Assembly (NCBI RefSeq): GCF_017377775.1
Contig: NZ_JAFVLN010000016.1
Location: 1 to 64,000 of the forward strand
Origin: Streptomyces sp. VRA16 Mangrove soil
Lineage (GTDB): Bacteria; Actinomycetota; Actinomycetes; Streptomycetales; Streptomycetaceae
Reading direction: 5' to 3'
Length of the DNA stretch: 64,000 nucleotides
Shown one piece after another: positions 26,518 to 34,810 of the stretch. The first letter of the stretch is position 1. Each line of letters opens with the position of its first letter. Both the position numbers and the translations under genes were made by a program. The notes below the pieces were generated by a model. The model was not told the origin of the DNA. It saw only the letters and a program-made list of their open reading frames with translations, and searched no databases.

Positions 26518-27603
26518 GTGCCTGCCTATCCACATGCTCCACATGCGGCAGTTCCACCGGCGTTGGCGCTGCCGGTGATCGAGGACGCGTTTCCTCGCAC
26601 ACTGCATCCGTATTGGCCAAAGCTTCAGGGGAAGACGCGGACCTGGCTGCTCGAAAAGCGGCTCATGCCCGCCGACAAGGTGGAGAAGTACGCCGACGGT
26701 CTGTGCTACACGGACCTGGTGGCGGGCTACTACATGGGCGCGCCCGATGAGCTGCTGGCGGCGATCGCCGACTTCAGCGCGTGGTTCTTCGCCTGGGACG
26801 ACCGGCACGACCGGGACGTGATCCACGGGAGGTCGGCGAGCTGGCGGCGGCTCGCCGTCCAGCTGCACGCGGCGACCGAGGCCCCAGAGCTTCACCTGAA
26901 CCACACGGATCCCCTGGTCGCGGCCTTCGCGGACTGCTTCCGGCGGTTCTACGGCCGGCTCAGCCGGTCCTGGGACGCACGCTTCGCCCGTCACTTCCAC
27001 GTGGTGATCGACGCGTACGACGAGGAGTTCCACAACCGCATGGCCGGGACCGTGCCGACGGTCGACGACTACATCGCCCTGCGGCGGCGCACTTTTGCCC
27101 ACTGGATCTGGATAGACCTGCTGGAGCCGGTCGCCCAGTACGAACTCCCCACGTGGGTGCGGAAAAACGAGGCATTCATGCGGGCCGCGCTCGCCACCCA
27201 GGATTTCTCAGCCTGGTACAACGACCTGTGCTCGCTCCCCAAGGAACTCGCGGGAAAAGAATTGCACAATCTCGGGATAAGCCTCATCAAGCATGAGGGA
27301 ATTTCCGTGCGGGAAGCCGTCAAAGAAGTCCATCGACGGGTTGAGGGAACCATAGAGGAATTCCTCTCGGCGGAGCGCGAGATCGAGCAGACCGCGGCCG
27401 CGGCGGAACACATCGGACCGCACGGAAAAGAACTCGCGGCGGCCATCAGGTCGTGCGTCGAGAACATGCGGAACTGGTTCAGTTCCGTGTACTGGTTCCA
27501 CCATGAATCGGGGCGCTATCAGGTCGACACCTGGGACGACCGGGCCACCCCGCCGTACATCACGGACACACCCCGGACAGATCAGGTGGGTGAACGAGCA
27601 TGA
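26518..27603 (+). CDS. cyc1: Epi-isozizaene synthase (class I sesquiterpene cyclase)
   Basis: The 361-residue enzyme cyclises farnesyl diphosphate to the tricyclic epi-isozizaene, precursor of the antibiotic albaflavenone. The Mg-binding motifs are intact: the Asp-rich DDRHD at residues 94-98 and the NSE motif NDLCSLPKE (Asn235, Ser239, Glu243). The segment LHPYWPKLQ and the end FSSVYWFHHESGRY resemble S. coelicolor EIZS closely. GTG 26518 follows GAGAGGGG at 7 nt. The stop overlaps the P450 start as ATGA. Codons in the 3' third are richer in A/T than in neighbouring genes. Confidence 0.92.
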   Translation: MPAYPHAPHAAVPPALALPVIEDAFPRTLHPYWPKLQGKTRTWLLEKRLMPADKVEKYADGLCYTDLVAGYYMGAPDELLAAIADFSAWFFAWDDRHDRDVIHGRSASWRRLAVQLHAATEAPELHLNHTDPLVAAFADCFRRFYGRLSRSWDARFARHFHVVIDAYDEEFHNRMAGTVPTVDDYIALRRRTFAHWIWIDLLEPVAQYELPTWVRKNEAFMRAALATQDFSAWYNDLCSLPKELAGKELHNLGISLIKHEGISVREAVKEVHRRVEGTIEEFLSAEREIEQTAAAAEHIGPHGKELAAAIRSCVENMRNWFSSVYWFHHESGRYQVDTWDDRATPPYITDTPRTDQVGERA

Positions 27604-28991
27604 CCATCGAATCCATCCTCTCGCATCCGGCGCGCGCGCCGGAGCCGGAGCTGCCGCCGCCCGCCCCCGGCGGCGCGCCGCTCCTCGGCCACGCCTGGAG
27701 CCTGCTGCGCGACCCGCTCGCCTTCCTCTCGTCGCTGCGCGACGGCGGCGAGGTGGTGCGCATCGGGCTCGGCCCCAAGGAAGCCTTCGCGGTGAACTCC
27801 CCGGAGCTCGTCGAGAAGCTCCTGCGGAGCCCGGACTTCCTGGTCGGCGGGGCTCTGTGGGACACCCTGGGCGTACTGCTCGGCCAGGGCGTGGCGACCA
27901 GCAACGGGCCGCGGCACCGACGTCAGCGCCGGGCCGTGCAGCCCGCGTTCCGGGCCGACCGGATCGCCGCGTACGGCGCGGTGATGACCGAGGAGGCACA
28001 GCTCGCCGCCGACCGGCTGCGGCCGGGGCGGACCTTCGACCCGGCGGGCGAGATGTTCCGTGTGGCGACCCGGATCACGGCCCGGACGCTGCTGCACATG
28101 GAGGCGCTCGACGAGCGCTCCGAGCGGCTGTGCACGGCCCTCGGGACCGTCTTCAGCGGCCTGTACCGGCGCATGATCCTCTCCGTAGGACCGCTCTACC
28201 GGCTGCCCCTTCCGGCCAATCGGCGTTTCGAGCGGGCATTGGCCGATTTGCATCGTCTGGTCGACGAGATCATCGACGACCGAAGGGCGCAGCGGGCCGC
28301 GGGAGGAACGGCGGAGGACAATGCGGACGACCTCTTGACTGCATTGCTTCAGGCCCGCGACGAGAACGGCGAACCGGTCGACGAACAAGAGGTCCACGAC
28401 CAAGTCATCGGCCTCCTCGTCGCCGGTGGCGAGAATGTGGCGAAGACGCTGACATGGACCCTGCAGCTCCTCGCCGAACACCCCGAGCATGAAAGGAGGC
28501 TGCACGAAGAAGTTGAATCCGTTACGGGTGGCGCGCCGGTCGCTTTCGACGACCTGAAAGAGCTCGCATATATGCGGAATCTCATCACCGAGTCGATGCG
28601 GATTCGGCCTGCCGTCTGGATATTCACCCGGGTCGCAGCGGTCGACACGACGCTCGGCGGGTACCGGATACCGGCCGGGACGGACATCGTCTACAGCCCG
28701 TACGCGATGCAGCGCGACCCCCGCTCGTTCCAGGAGGCGCTCGTCTTCGACCCGGACCGCTGGCTGCCGGAGCGGGCCACGGACGCCGCGCACAAGGCGC
28801 ACCAGCCGTTCAGCACCGGCAACCGCAAGTGCCCCGGGGACCACTTCAGCATGGCCGAACTCGCGCTGATCCTGGGCACCTTGGTGGCCCGGTGGCGGTT
28901 CGTGCAGGTGCCGGAGTCGGATCACACCCCGCAGCTGGGCATCACGCTCCAGCCGCGGCTGCCGCTGCTGCGGGTGGAGGCCAGGACGTAG
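27600..28991 (+). CDS. Cytochrome P450 CYP170A1-type (albaflavenone monooxygenase)
   Basis: The 463-residue P450 should oxidise epi-isozizaene through albaflavenols to albaflavenone. The heme loop FSTGNRKCPGD supplies the thiolate Cys411, and the ExxR motif is ESMR. The I-helix reads LLVAGGENVAKTLTW: the usual acid is there, but the conserved Thr after it is Asn. CYP170A1 is known for a second, terpene synthase activity; the segment ADDLLTALL is where I would look for its Asp-rich site. It is translationally coupled to the cyclase. Codon usage from about 28200 to 28640 is A/T-richer. Confidence 0.9.
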   Translation: MTIESILSHPARAPEPELPPPAPGGAPLLGHAWSLLRDPLAFLSSLRDGGEVVRIGLGPKEAFAVNSPELVEKLLRSPDFLVGGALWDTLGVLLGQGVATSNGPRHRRQRRAVQPAFRADRIAAYGAVMTEEAQLAADRLRPGRTFDPAGEMFRVATRITARTLLHMEALDERSERLCTALGTVFSGLYRRMILSVGPLYRLPLPANRRFERALADLHRLVDEIIDDRRAQRAAGGTAEDNADDLLTALLQARDENGEPVDEQEVHDQVIGLLVAGGENVAKTLTWTLQLLAEHPEHERRLHEEVESVTGGAPVAFDDLKELAYMRNLITESMRIRPAVWIFTRVAAVDTTLGGYRIPAGTDIVYSPYAMQRDPRSFQEALVFDPDRWLPERATDAAHKAHQPFSTGNRKCPGDHFSMAELALILGTLVARWRFVQVPESDHTPQLGITLQPRLPLLRVEART

Positions 28992-29954
28992 TCATCCGGC
29001 CAGGCGGACCCGGAAGGTCCTGCGGAAGGCGTTCGGGGTCGTCCCGAGCACCTTCATGAACTGGTGGCGCATCGCCGCGGCGTTGCCGAACCCGGCGCGC
29101 CCGGCGATCGCCTCCACCGTCTCGTCCGTGCCCTCCAGCAACTCCTGGGCGAACAGCACCCGTTGCCGCAGCAGCCAGCGGTAGGGGGTGGTGCCCGTCT
29201 CCTGGAGGAAGCGCCGGGCGAAGGTGCGCGGCGACATGTGCGCGCGTGCCGCCAGCTCCTCCACGGTCACCGGCGCGTCCAGGTGCCGCTCCATCCAGCT
29301 CAGGACGTCGCCGACGGTGTCGCAGCGCGCCGGCGGCAGCGGCCGCTCCACGTACTGGGCCTGGCCGCCGTCGCGGTGCGGCGGCACGACCATGCGCCGT
29401 GCGATCGCGTTGGCGACCTCGGCGCCGTGCTCGGTGCGCACGATGTGCAGACAGGCGTCGATGCCCGCGGCGGTGCCCGCGGAGGTGATGACCGGCCCCT
29501 CGTCGACGTAGAGCACGTCGGGGTCGACCCGGGTGCGCGGGAAGCGGACGGCGAGTTCTCGCGCGTACCGCCAGTGCACCGCGCAGCGCCGCCCGTCGAG
29601 CAGCCCGGCCTCGCCGAGCACGAACACCCCCGAGCAGACGCTGAGCACCCGCGCGCCCCGGTCGACCGCGCGGCGCAGCGCGTCGAGCAGCTCCGGCGGA
29701 TAGCCGTCGCTGGGTCCGCCGGCCGCGGGGATCGCGATGAGGTCGGCCTCCTCCAGGCGCTCGGGCCCGTACGAGGTGGAGATCGTCATGCCCGGTACGT
29801 GCGTGGACAGGCTCGGTCCCTCGAAGGAGACCGCCGCGAAGTCGTACACGGGCAGTCCCGCGTCGCTGCGGTCGAGGCCGAACACCTCGCAGACGACGCC
29901 GAGTTCGAAGGGATGGACTCCGTCGAGCAGCACCGCGGCCACGTTCTTCAGCAT
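28992..29954 (-). CDS. GlxA-family AraC regulator (DJ-1/PfpI plus AraC HTH), candidate NrdS
   Basis: The 320-residue regulator has an N-terminal DJ-1/PfpI-like domain (MLKNVAAVLLDGVHPFEL, nucleophile region VLSVCSGVFVLGEAG with Cys) and a C-terminal AraC double helix-turn-helix (VEELAARAHMSPRTFARRF, then AIAGRAGFGNAAAMRHQF). In S. coelicolor an AraC-like gene, nrdS, lies between the P450 and nrdB and belongs to the nrdABS operon. This gene has the right strand and family, but a methyltransferase and a divergent small gene now separate it from nrdB. The identification as nrdS is inference. It converges with the P450, with adjacent stop codons. Confidence 0.82.
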   Translation of the reverse strand: MLKNVAAVLLDGVHPFELGVVCEVFGLDRSDAGLPVYDFAAVSFEGPSLSTHVPGMTISTSYGPERLEEADLIAIPAAGGPSDGYPPELLDALRRAVDRGARVLSVCSGVFVLGEAGLLDGRRCAVHWRYARELAVRFPRTRVDPDVLYVDEGPVITSAGTAAGIDACLHIVRTEHGAEVANAIARRMVVPPHRDGGQAQYVERPLPPARCDTVGDVLSWMERHLDAPVTVEELAARAHMSPRTFARRFLQETGTTPYRWLLRQRVLFAQELLEGTDETVEAIAGRAGFGNAAAMRHQFMKVLGTTPNAFRRTFRVRLAG

Positions 29955-30048
29955 GTCTGCCAGTGTGCCGCAGGGATGGCAGTAATTCGAGGGGTGCTGA
30001 CAGTCCTGCCACTGTCGGGTGCGGGCGGGCGGCGGCAGAGTGGAGGAC

Positions 30049-30207
30049 ATGAACACAGCGATGAACTACCTCACCGTCCTCTTCGTCCTCCTCCTCCTCG
30101 CCGCCCCCTCCCTGTACGGGATGGTCCACGACCGCCGTGTCGACCGGCAGATCCGCGCGGCCCGCGCCGCCGAGGAGCAGCGCGCCCGCTACTCGGCCGT
30201 GGCCTGA
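30049..30207 (+). CDS. Small single-pass membrane protein
   Basis: The 52-residue protein has one hydrophobic helix (YLTVLFVLLLLAAPSLYG, residues 7-24) and a basic, Arg-rich C-terminal tail. ATG 30049 follows GGAGG at 2-3 nt. It is divergent from the GlxA/AraC regulator (94 bp between starts) and its last 19 nt overlap the convergent methyltransferase. I do not recognise a family. The good ribosome binding site and clean membrane segment support a real gene. Confidence 0.55.
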   Translation: MNTAMNYLTVLFVLLLLAAPSLYGMVHDRRVDRQIRAARAAEEQRARYSAVA

Positions 30208-31019
30208 CCCGGCCGCCGCCCGAAGGCCAGCAGATGCGAGCTCGCGACCATGAGCTCCGGATACGGCTCGGCGAGCCGGGCCGCCAGCAAGGCGGACCTG
30301 AACAGGTCCGATTCCACCGCGAGTTGCTCACCCGCCACGGTCTCGGCGGCCTTCACCAGCGCGTCGCCGGGACCCTCCACCCCGTAGACCCGGGCACCTT
30401 CGAACCCGGCCTGCGCCACCTCTTCCGCCAGGGCCGCGGAGTGGTGGAAGTAGGCGAAAGTGAACTCCCTGCCCTCGTTGCGCCCCGTCGCCAGGACCCG
30501 CCCGGTGCGCTCCGCGCGCCCGTCGAGGTGCAGCCGCCCCTGACTCACGTGGTCGAAGAGCGCCGCGTGCCGCTGGATCCCGGCCACGGCGACCGTCCCG
30601 CCGGGCCGCACCACCCGTAGCGCCTCCGCCAACGCCCGCCGCCGGTCGGCGAGTTCGGGCAGATGGTAGAGCGGCCCGAGCAGCAGCACGACGTCGTACG
30701 AGGCGTCGGCGGCGCTCAGCGCCCGCGCGTCCCCGACCTCGACCGTGCAACCGGCGCCCGCCGCTTCCCGTACGTGCCGCTCCACCGGGTCGACGAGATG
30801 GACCCGGTACCCGTCCTCGACCAGCCAGCGCGCATGGGCGCCGGGACCGCCGCCGACGTCGAGCACCGAGGCGGGCGCCGCGGGCAGATGGCGCCGCAAC
30901 AGCTCCTGCGTACGGACGAGTTCGAGCACGCCCGCCGCTGAGGTGTGCAGCCGGGCGTGCTCGTCGAACCGGTCGGTGTAGTAGGCGAGGACTTCTTCCG
31001 CTACCTGGGGTGCCGTCAT
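30189..31019 (-). CDS. Class I SAM-dependent methyltransferase
   Basis: The 276-residue cytoplasmic enzyme has the Rossmann motif I as VLDVGGGPGAHARWL (residues about 51-65), an acidic motif at HLVDPVE and the Methyltransf_11 core LLLGPLYHLPE followed by EALRVVRPGGTVAV. The substrate is unknown. It starts 55 nt after nrdB on the same strand and could be read from the nrd promoter. In S. coelicolor I recall nrdS in this position, so the gene may be an insertion here. Confidence 0.82.
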   Translation of the reverse strand: MTAPQVAEEVLAYYTDRFDEHARLHTSAAGVLELVRTQELLRRHLPAAPASVLDVGGGPGAHARWLVEDGYRVHLVDPVERHVREAAGAGCTVEVGDARALSAADASYDVVLLLGPLYHLPELADRRRALAEALRVVRPGGTVAVAGIQRHAALFDHVSQGRLHLDGRAERTGRVLATGRNEGREFTFAYFHHSAALAEEVAQAGFEGARVYGVEGPGDALVKAAETVAGEQLAVESDLFRSALLAARLAEPYPELMVASSHLLAFGRRPGQATAE

Positions 31020-31074
31020 GCCGGTCCAGTGTGGGCGACAGGTGGTGACGGAGGCATCCCGATTTCCGGCAGCC

Positions 31075-32100
31075 CTAGAACTCCTCGTCGAAGCCGACCG
31101 AGCCCTCGACCGCCACCTGGTACGCGGACGGGCGGCGCTCGAAGAAGTTCGTCAGCTCCTGGACGCCCTGGAGCTCCATGAACGAGAACGGGTTCTCCGA
31201 GCCGTACACCGGAGCGAAGCCCAGACGCTGCAGACGCTGGTCGGCGACGCACTCCAGGTACTGCCGCATGGACTCGGTGTTCATGCCCGGCAGGCCCTCA
31301 CCGCACAGGTCGCGGCCGAACTGCAGCTCTGCCTCGACCGCCTCCCGCAGCATGTCGGTGACCTGCTGCTCCAGCGCGTCGTCGAAGAGGTCAGGCTCCT
31401 CCTTGCGGACCGTGTCGACCACGTCGAAGGCGAACGACATGTGCATCGTCTCGTCGCGGAACACCCAGTTGGTGCCCGTGGCGAGGCCGTGCAGCAGGCC
31501 GCGCGAGCGGAACCAGTAGACGTACGCGAAGGCACCGTAGAAGAACAGGCCCTCGATGCACGCGGCGAAGCAGATCAGGTTGAGGAGGAAGCGGCGGCGG
31601 TCCGCCTTGGACTCCAGGCGGTCCATCTGCTCGACCGAGTCCATCCACTTGAAGCAGAACTCCGCCTTCTCGCGGATGGACGGGATGTTCTCGACGGCCG
31701 CGAACGCCGCCGCGCGGTCCTCCGGGTCGGGGAGGTAGGTGTCGAGCAGCGTCAAGTAGAACTGGACGTGCACGGCCTCCTCGAACAGCTGGCGCGAGAG
31801 GTACAGGCGCGCCTCGGGGGAGTTGATGTGCTTGTACAGCGTGAGGACCAGGTTGTTCGCGACGATCGAGTCGCCCGTCGCGAAGAACGCGACCAGACGG
31901 CCGATCATGTGCTGCTCGCCCGGCGACAGCTTCGCGAGGTCGGCGACGTCCGAGTGGAGGTCGACCTCCTCGACGGTCCAGGTGTTCTTGATGGCGTCGC
32001 GGTAGCGCTCGTAGAAGTCCGGGTACCGCATGGGGCGCAGGGTCAGTTCGAAGCCCGGGTCGAGCAGGTTCTTCTCGGAGGACTCGGAAGAAGGGGTCAT
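31075..32100 (-). CDS. nrdB: Class Ia ribonucleotide reductase small subunit
   Basis: The 341-residue diiron subunit generates the tyrosyl radical. The metal and radical residues can be placed: Asp in FFATGDSIVANN, Glu and His in LFEEAVHVQFY, whose last Tyr matches the E. coli Tyr122 position, and a second Glu-x-x-His in FRDETMHM. Tyr rather than Phe at that site argues for class Ia, not Ic. The start overlaps the nrdA stop by 1 nt (TAATG), so the subunits are translationally coupled. The acidic C-terminus (VGFDEEF) is the part that docks on NrdA. Confidence 0.95.
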   Translation of the reverse strand: MTPSSESSEKNLLDPGFELTLRPMRYPDFYERYRDAIKNTWTVEEVDLHSDVADLAKLSPGEQHMIGRLVAFFATGDSIVANNLVLTLYKHINSPEARLYLSRQLFEEAVHVQFYLTLLDTYLPDPEDRAAAFAAVENIPSIREKAEFCFKWMDSVEQMDRLESKADRRRFLLNLICFAACIEGLFFYGAFAYVYWFRSRGLLHGLATGTNWVFRDETMHMSFAFDVVDTVRKEEPDLFDDALEQQVTDMLREAVEAELQFGRDLCGEGLPGMNTESMRQYLECVADQRLQRLGFAPVYGSENPFSFMELQGVQELTNFFERRPSAYQVAVEGSVGFDEEF

Positions 32101-34463
32101 TACTGGCAGGCCTCGCAGGACTCGGGGTTTTCCAGGGAGCAGGCGACCGCGTCGGGGTCGGCCACGGTCTGTACGGGGACGGTGGCGCGGGCCGCCGCGC
32201 GGGCGATCCGCGTCGCGGGGCGCGAGCGCAGGTAGTACGTCGTCTTCAGGCCCGACTTCCAGGCGTACGCGTACATCGAGGAGAGCTTGCCGATGGTCGG
32301 CGTCTCCAGGAACAGGTTCAGCGACTGGGCCTGGTCGAGGTACGGGGTGCGGGCCGCCGCCATGTCGATGAGGCCGCGCTGCGGGATCTCCCACGCCGTG
32401 CGGTACAGGTCGCGCACCTCCTCGGGCACCCAGGTGAAGCCCTGCACCGAGCCGTTGGACTCGCGCAGCGCCTCACGGGTCTGCGCGTCCCAGACGCCGA
32501 GCGCCTTCAGCTCCTGCACCAGGTACGAGTTGACCTGAAGGAACTCGCCGGACAGCGTCTCGCGCTTGAACAGGTTGGAGACCTGCGGCTCGATGCACTC
32601 GTACACGCCCGCGATGGAGGCGATCGTCGCGGTCGGTGCGATGGCGAGCAGCAGCGAGTTGCGCATGCCGACCGACGCGATGCGCTCGCGCAGCGCCGCC
32701 CAGCGCTCCGGCCAGGCCGGCTCCACGCCGTAGTGGTCGGGGTGCAGGACACCGCGCGCGGTGCGGGTCTTCTCCCAGGCGGGCAGCGGGCCGCCCCGCT
32801 CGGCGAGGTCCGCCGACGCCTCGTACGCGGCGAGCATGATCCGCTCGGCGATCCGCGTGGACAGGTCCTTGGCCTCGGGGGAGTCGAAGGGCAGCCGCAG
32901 CTTGAAGAAGACGTCCTGGAGGCCCATCGCGCCGAGGCCCACCGGGCGCCACTTCGCGTTGGAACGGCCCGCCTGCTCGGTCGGGTAGAAGTTGATGTCG
33001 ACGACGCGGTCGAGGAAGGTGACGGCCGTGCGGACGGTCGCGTCGAGCCGTTCCCAGTCGATCTCACCATCGGCCACGAAGGCGCCCAGATTGACCGAGC
33101 CCAGGTTGCAGACCGCCGTCTCCCCGTCGTCCGTGACCTCCAGGATCTCGGTGCACAGGTTCGAGGAGTGGACGGTGTGGCCCGGCTCCGCGGTCTGGTT
33201 GGCGGTGCGGTTGGCGGCGTCCTTGAACGTCATCCAGCCGTTGCCGGTCTGCGCCAGCGTGCGCATCATGCGGCCGTACAGGTCGCGGGCGGGGATCTGC
33301 TTCTGCGCCTTCCCCTCCGCCTCGGCCCTGCGGTACGCGGCGTCGAACTCCTCGCCCCACAGGTCGACGAGCTCCGGCACGTCGGCGGGGGAGAACAGCG
33401 ACCACGGCTGGTCGGCGGCGACCCGGCGCATGAACTCGTCCGGGATCCAGTGGGCCAGGTTCAGGTTGTGGGTGCGGCGCGCGTCCTCACCCGTGTTGTC
33501 GCGCAGCTCCAGGAACTCCTCGATGTCCGCGTGCCACGTCTCCAGGTAGACGGCGGCGGCGCCCTTGCGGCGGCCGCCCTGGTTCACGGCGGCGACTGAG
33601 GCGTCGAGGGTCTTGAGGAACGGGACGATGCCGTTGGAGTGCCCGTTCGTGCCGCGGATCAGCGAACCCCGGCTGCGGATGCGGGAGTACGAGAGCCCGA
33701 TGCCGCCGGCGTGCTTCGACAGCCGGGCCACCTGGTGGTAGCGGTCGTAGATCGAGTCCAGCTCGTCGAGCGGCGAGTCGAGCAGGTAGCAGCTCGACAT
33801 CTGCGGGTGGCGGGTGCCGGAGTTGAAGAGCGTCGGGGAGGAGGGGAGATAGTCGAGACGGCTCATCAGGCCGTACAGGGCGGCCACCTCGTCCAGCGCG
33901 CGGACGCTGTCGTCCTCGGCGAGACCGGCGGCGACCCGCAGCATGAAGTGCTGAGGCGTCTCGATCACCTTGCGGGTGATCGGGTGGCGCAGCAGATAAC
34001 GGCTGTGCAGGGTACGCAGGCCGAAGTAGCCGAAGCGGTCGTCGGCCCGTACGTCGACGAGCGCGTCGAGCCGGTCGGCGTGGACGCGCACGAACTCGGC
34101 GGTGCGGTCCGCGATCAGGCCCTCGCGGTGGCCGACCGCGACCGACTCGGTGAAGGAGGTGACGCCCTGCGAGGCGGCCTCCGCGGCGATGGAGATCGTG
34201 AGCAGACGCGCGGCGAGCCGGGAGTACGCGGGGTCCTCCGAGATCAGCCCGGCCGCGGCCTCGGTGGCGAGTTCGCGCAGCTCGGCCTCGTCGGCGCGGG
34301 CGCTGCGGCCGCGCAGGGCGCCGGCGGCGACCCGGCCGGGGTCCGCGTCGGGGAGGTCGGCGGTCAGCTCGGTCAGGGTGCGCAGCAGCGCAGTGCCGGG
34401 CGCGTCAACAGCGGCCTCGGTCTCGGCCACCACTGAGGCAGGATCAGTGGGCGCGATGGTCAC
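32100..34463 (-). CDS. nrdA: Class Ia ribonucleotide reductase large subunit
   Basis: The 787-residue catalytic subunit reduces ribonucleotides to deoxyribonucleotides. The active-site elements are QMSSCYLLD, SSNLCTEILE (Asn, Cys, Glu) and AVCNLGSVN; the redox-active C-terminal pair is in ESCEACQ. GTG 34463 is the start. Upstream lie a cobalamin riboswitch and two NrdR boxes, so the oxygen-dependent class Ia enzyme should be shut off when B12 is plentiful and the B12-dependent class II enzyme can work, as described for the Streptomyces nrdABS operon. It heads the operon nrdA-nrdB and possibly the methyltransferase. Confidence 0.96.
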   Translation of the reverse strand: MTIAPTDPASVVAETEAAVDAPGTALLRTLTELTADLPDADPGRVAAGALRGRSARADEAELRELATEAAAGLISEDPAYSRLAARLLTISIAAEAASQGVTSFTESVAVGHREGLIADRTAEFVRVHADRLDALVDVRADDRFGYFGLRTLHSRYLLRHPITRKVIETPQHFMLRVAAGLAEDDSVRALDEVAALYGLMSRLDYLPSSPTLFNSGTRHPQMSSCYLLDSPLDELDSIYDRYHQVARLSKHAGGIGLSYSRIRSRGSLIRGTNGHSNGIVPFLKTLDASVAAVNQGGRRKGAAAVYLETWHADIEEFLELRDNTGEDARRTHNLNLAHWIPDEFMRRVAADQPWSLFSPADVPELVDLWGEEFDAAYRRAEAEGKAQKQIPARDLYGRMMRTLAQTGNGWMTFKDAANRTANQTAEPGHTVHSSNLCTEILEVTDDGETAVCNLGSVNLGAFVADGEIDWERLDATVRTAVTFLDRVVDINFYPTEQAGRSNAKWRPVGLGAMGLQDVFFKLRLPFDSPEAKDLSTRIAERIMLAAYEASADLAERGGPLPAWEKTRTARGVLHPDHYGVEPAWPERWAALRERIASVGMRNSLLLAIAPTATIASIAGVYECIEPQVSNLFKRETLSGEFLQVNSYLVQELKALGVWDAQTREALRESNGSVQGFTWVPEEVRDLYRTAWEIPQRGLIDMAAARTPYLDQAQSLNLFLETPTIGKLSSMYAYAWKSGLKTTYYLRSRPATRIARAAARATVPVQTVADPDAVACSLENPESCEACQ

Positions 34464-34526
34464 GGTGGGGCTCTCCCTCGCTCGGCTCGGGGCCACGGGG
34501 AGGGAAGGGCAGCGGGGGCGCACAGG

Positions 34527-34551
34527 AGTGGGCCCGCGTCACCGGCCCACT
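34527..34551 (-). terminator. Candidate expression-platform hairpin of the nrdA riboswitch
   Basis: AGTGGGCC (34527-34534) and GGCCCACT (34544-34551) form an 8-bp stem between the riboswitch and nrdA. There is no T run; it could terminate transcription when B12 is bound. The role is inferred. Confidence 0.5.
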
Positions 34552-34564
34552 CCACGAGGCCCGG

Positions 34565-34705
34565 ACGTCGTCGACACCCGGGCCGGACGGCTCGGGCGCG
34601 TACCGTCGGCAGGTCCTCGGACTCACGTACGCGCATTTCATGGGCTTACGTTCACCGTTGCGGGACAGTTCCGGATTTCCACCGGATTCCCCTGCGACGA
34701 CAGCG
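34565..34705 (-). promoter_or_regulatory. Cobalamin riboswitch of nrdAB
   Basis: On the minus strand the conserved core GGGAATCCGGTG, GAAATCCGGAAC and GTCCCGCAACGGT is at 34691-34654, and the B12-box-like GTCCGAGGACCTGCCG is at 34622-34607. The closing P1 helix can be seen as GTCGTCG near 34699 pairing with CGACGAC near 34567. The aptamer begins just after the predicted transcription start and ends about 100 nt before nrdA. B12 control of class Ia reductase through such an RNA is established in S. coelicolor. Confidence 0.92.
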
Positions 34706-34711
34706 AGAGCG

Positions 34712-34758
34712 AGCATACATGTTGTGCTGGTGCTTCGCCGCACCCCCATATCTTGTGT
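34712..34758 (-). promoter_or_regulatory. Tandem NrdR boxes over the nrdA promoter
   Basis: Two 16-bp boxes on the minus strand, ACACAAGATATGGGGG (34758-34743) and GCACAACATGTATGCT (34727-34712), resemble the NrdR consensus (ACAC-A-ATAT-T-GTGT). They are 31 bp apart, three helical turns, as known for NrdR. The TATGCT of the second box is a plausible -10 element, so NrdR binding would block RNA polymerase. Confidence 0.75.
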
Positions 34759-34810
34759 CGGCTAGGGTGACGCTGATCATGGGGCGGGCCATCTCGGGGA
34801 GGGATGTGCG

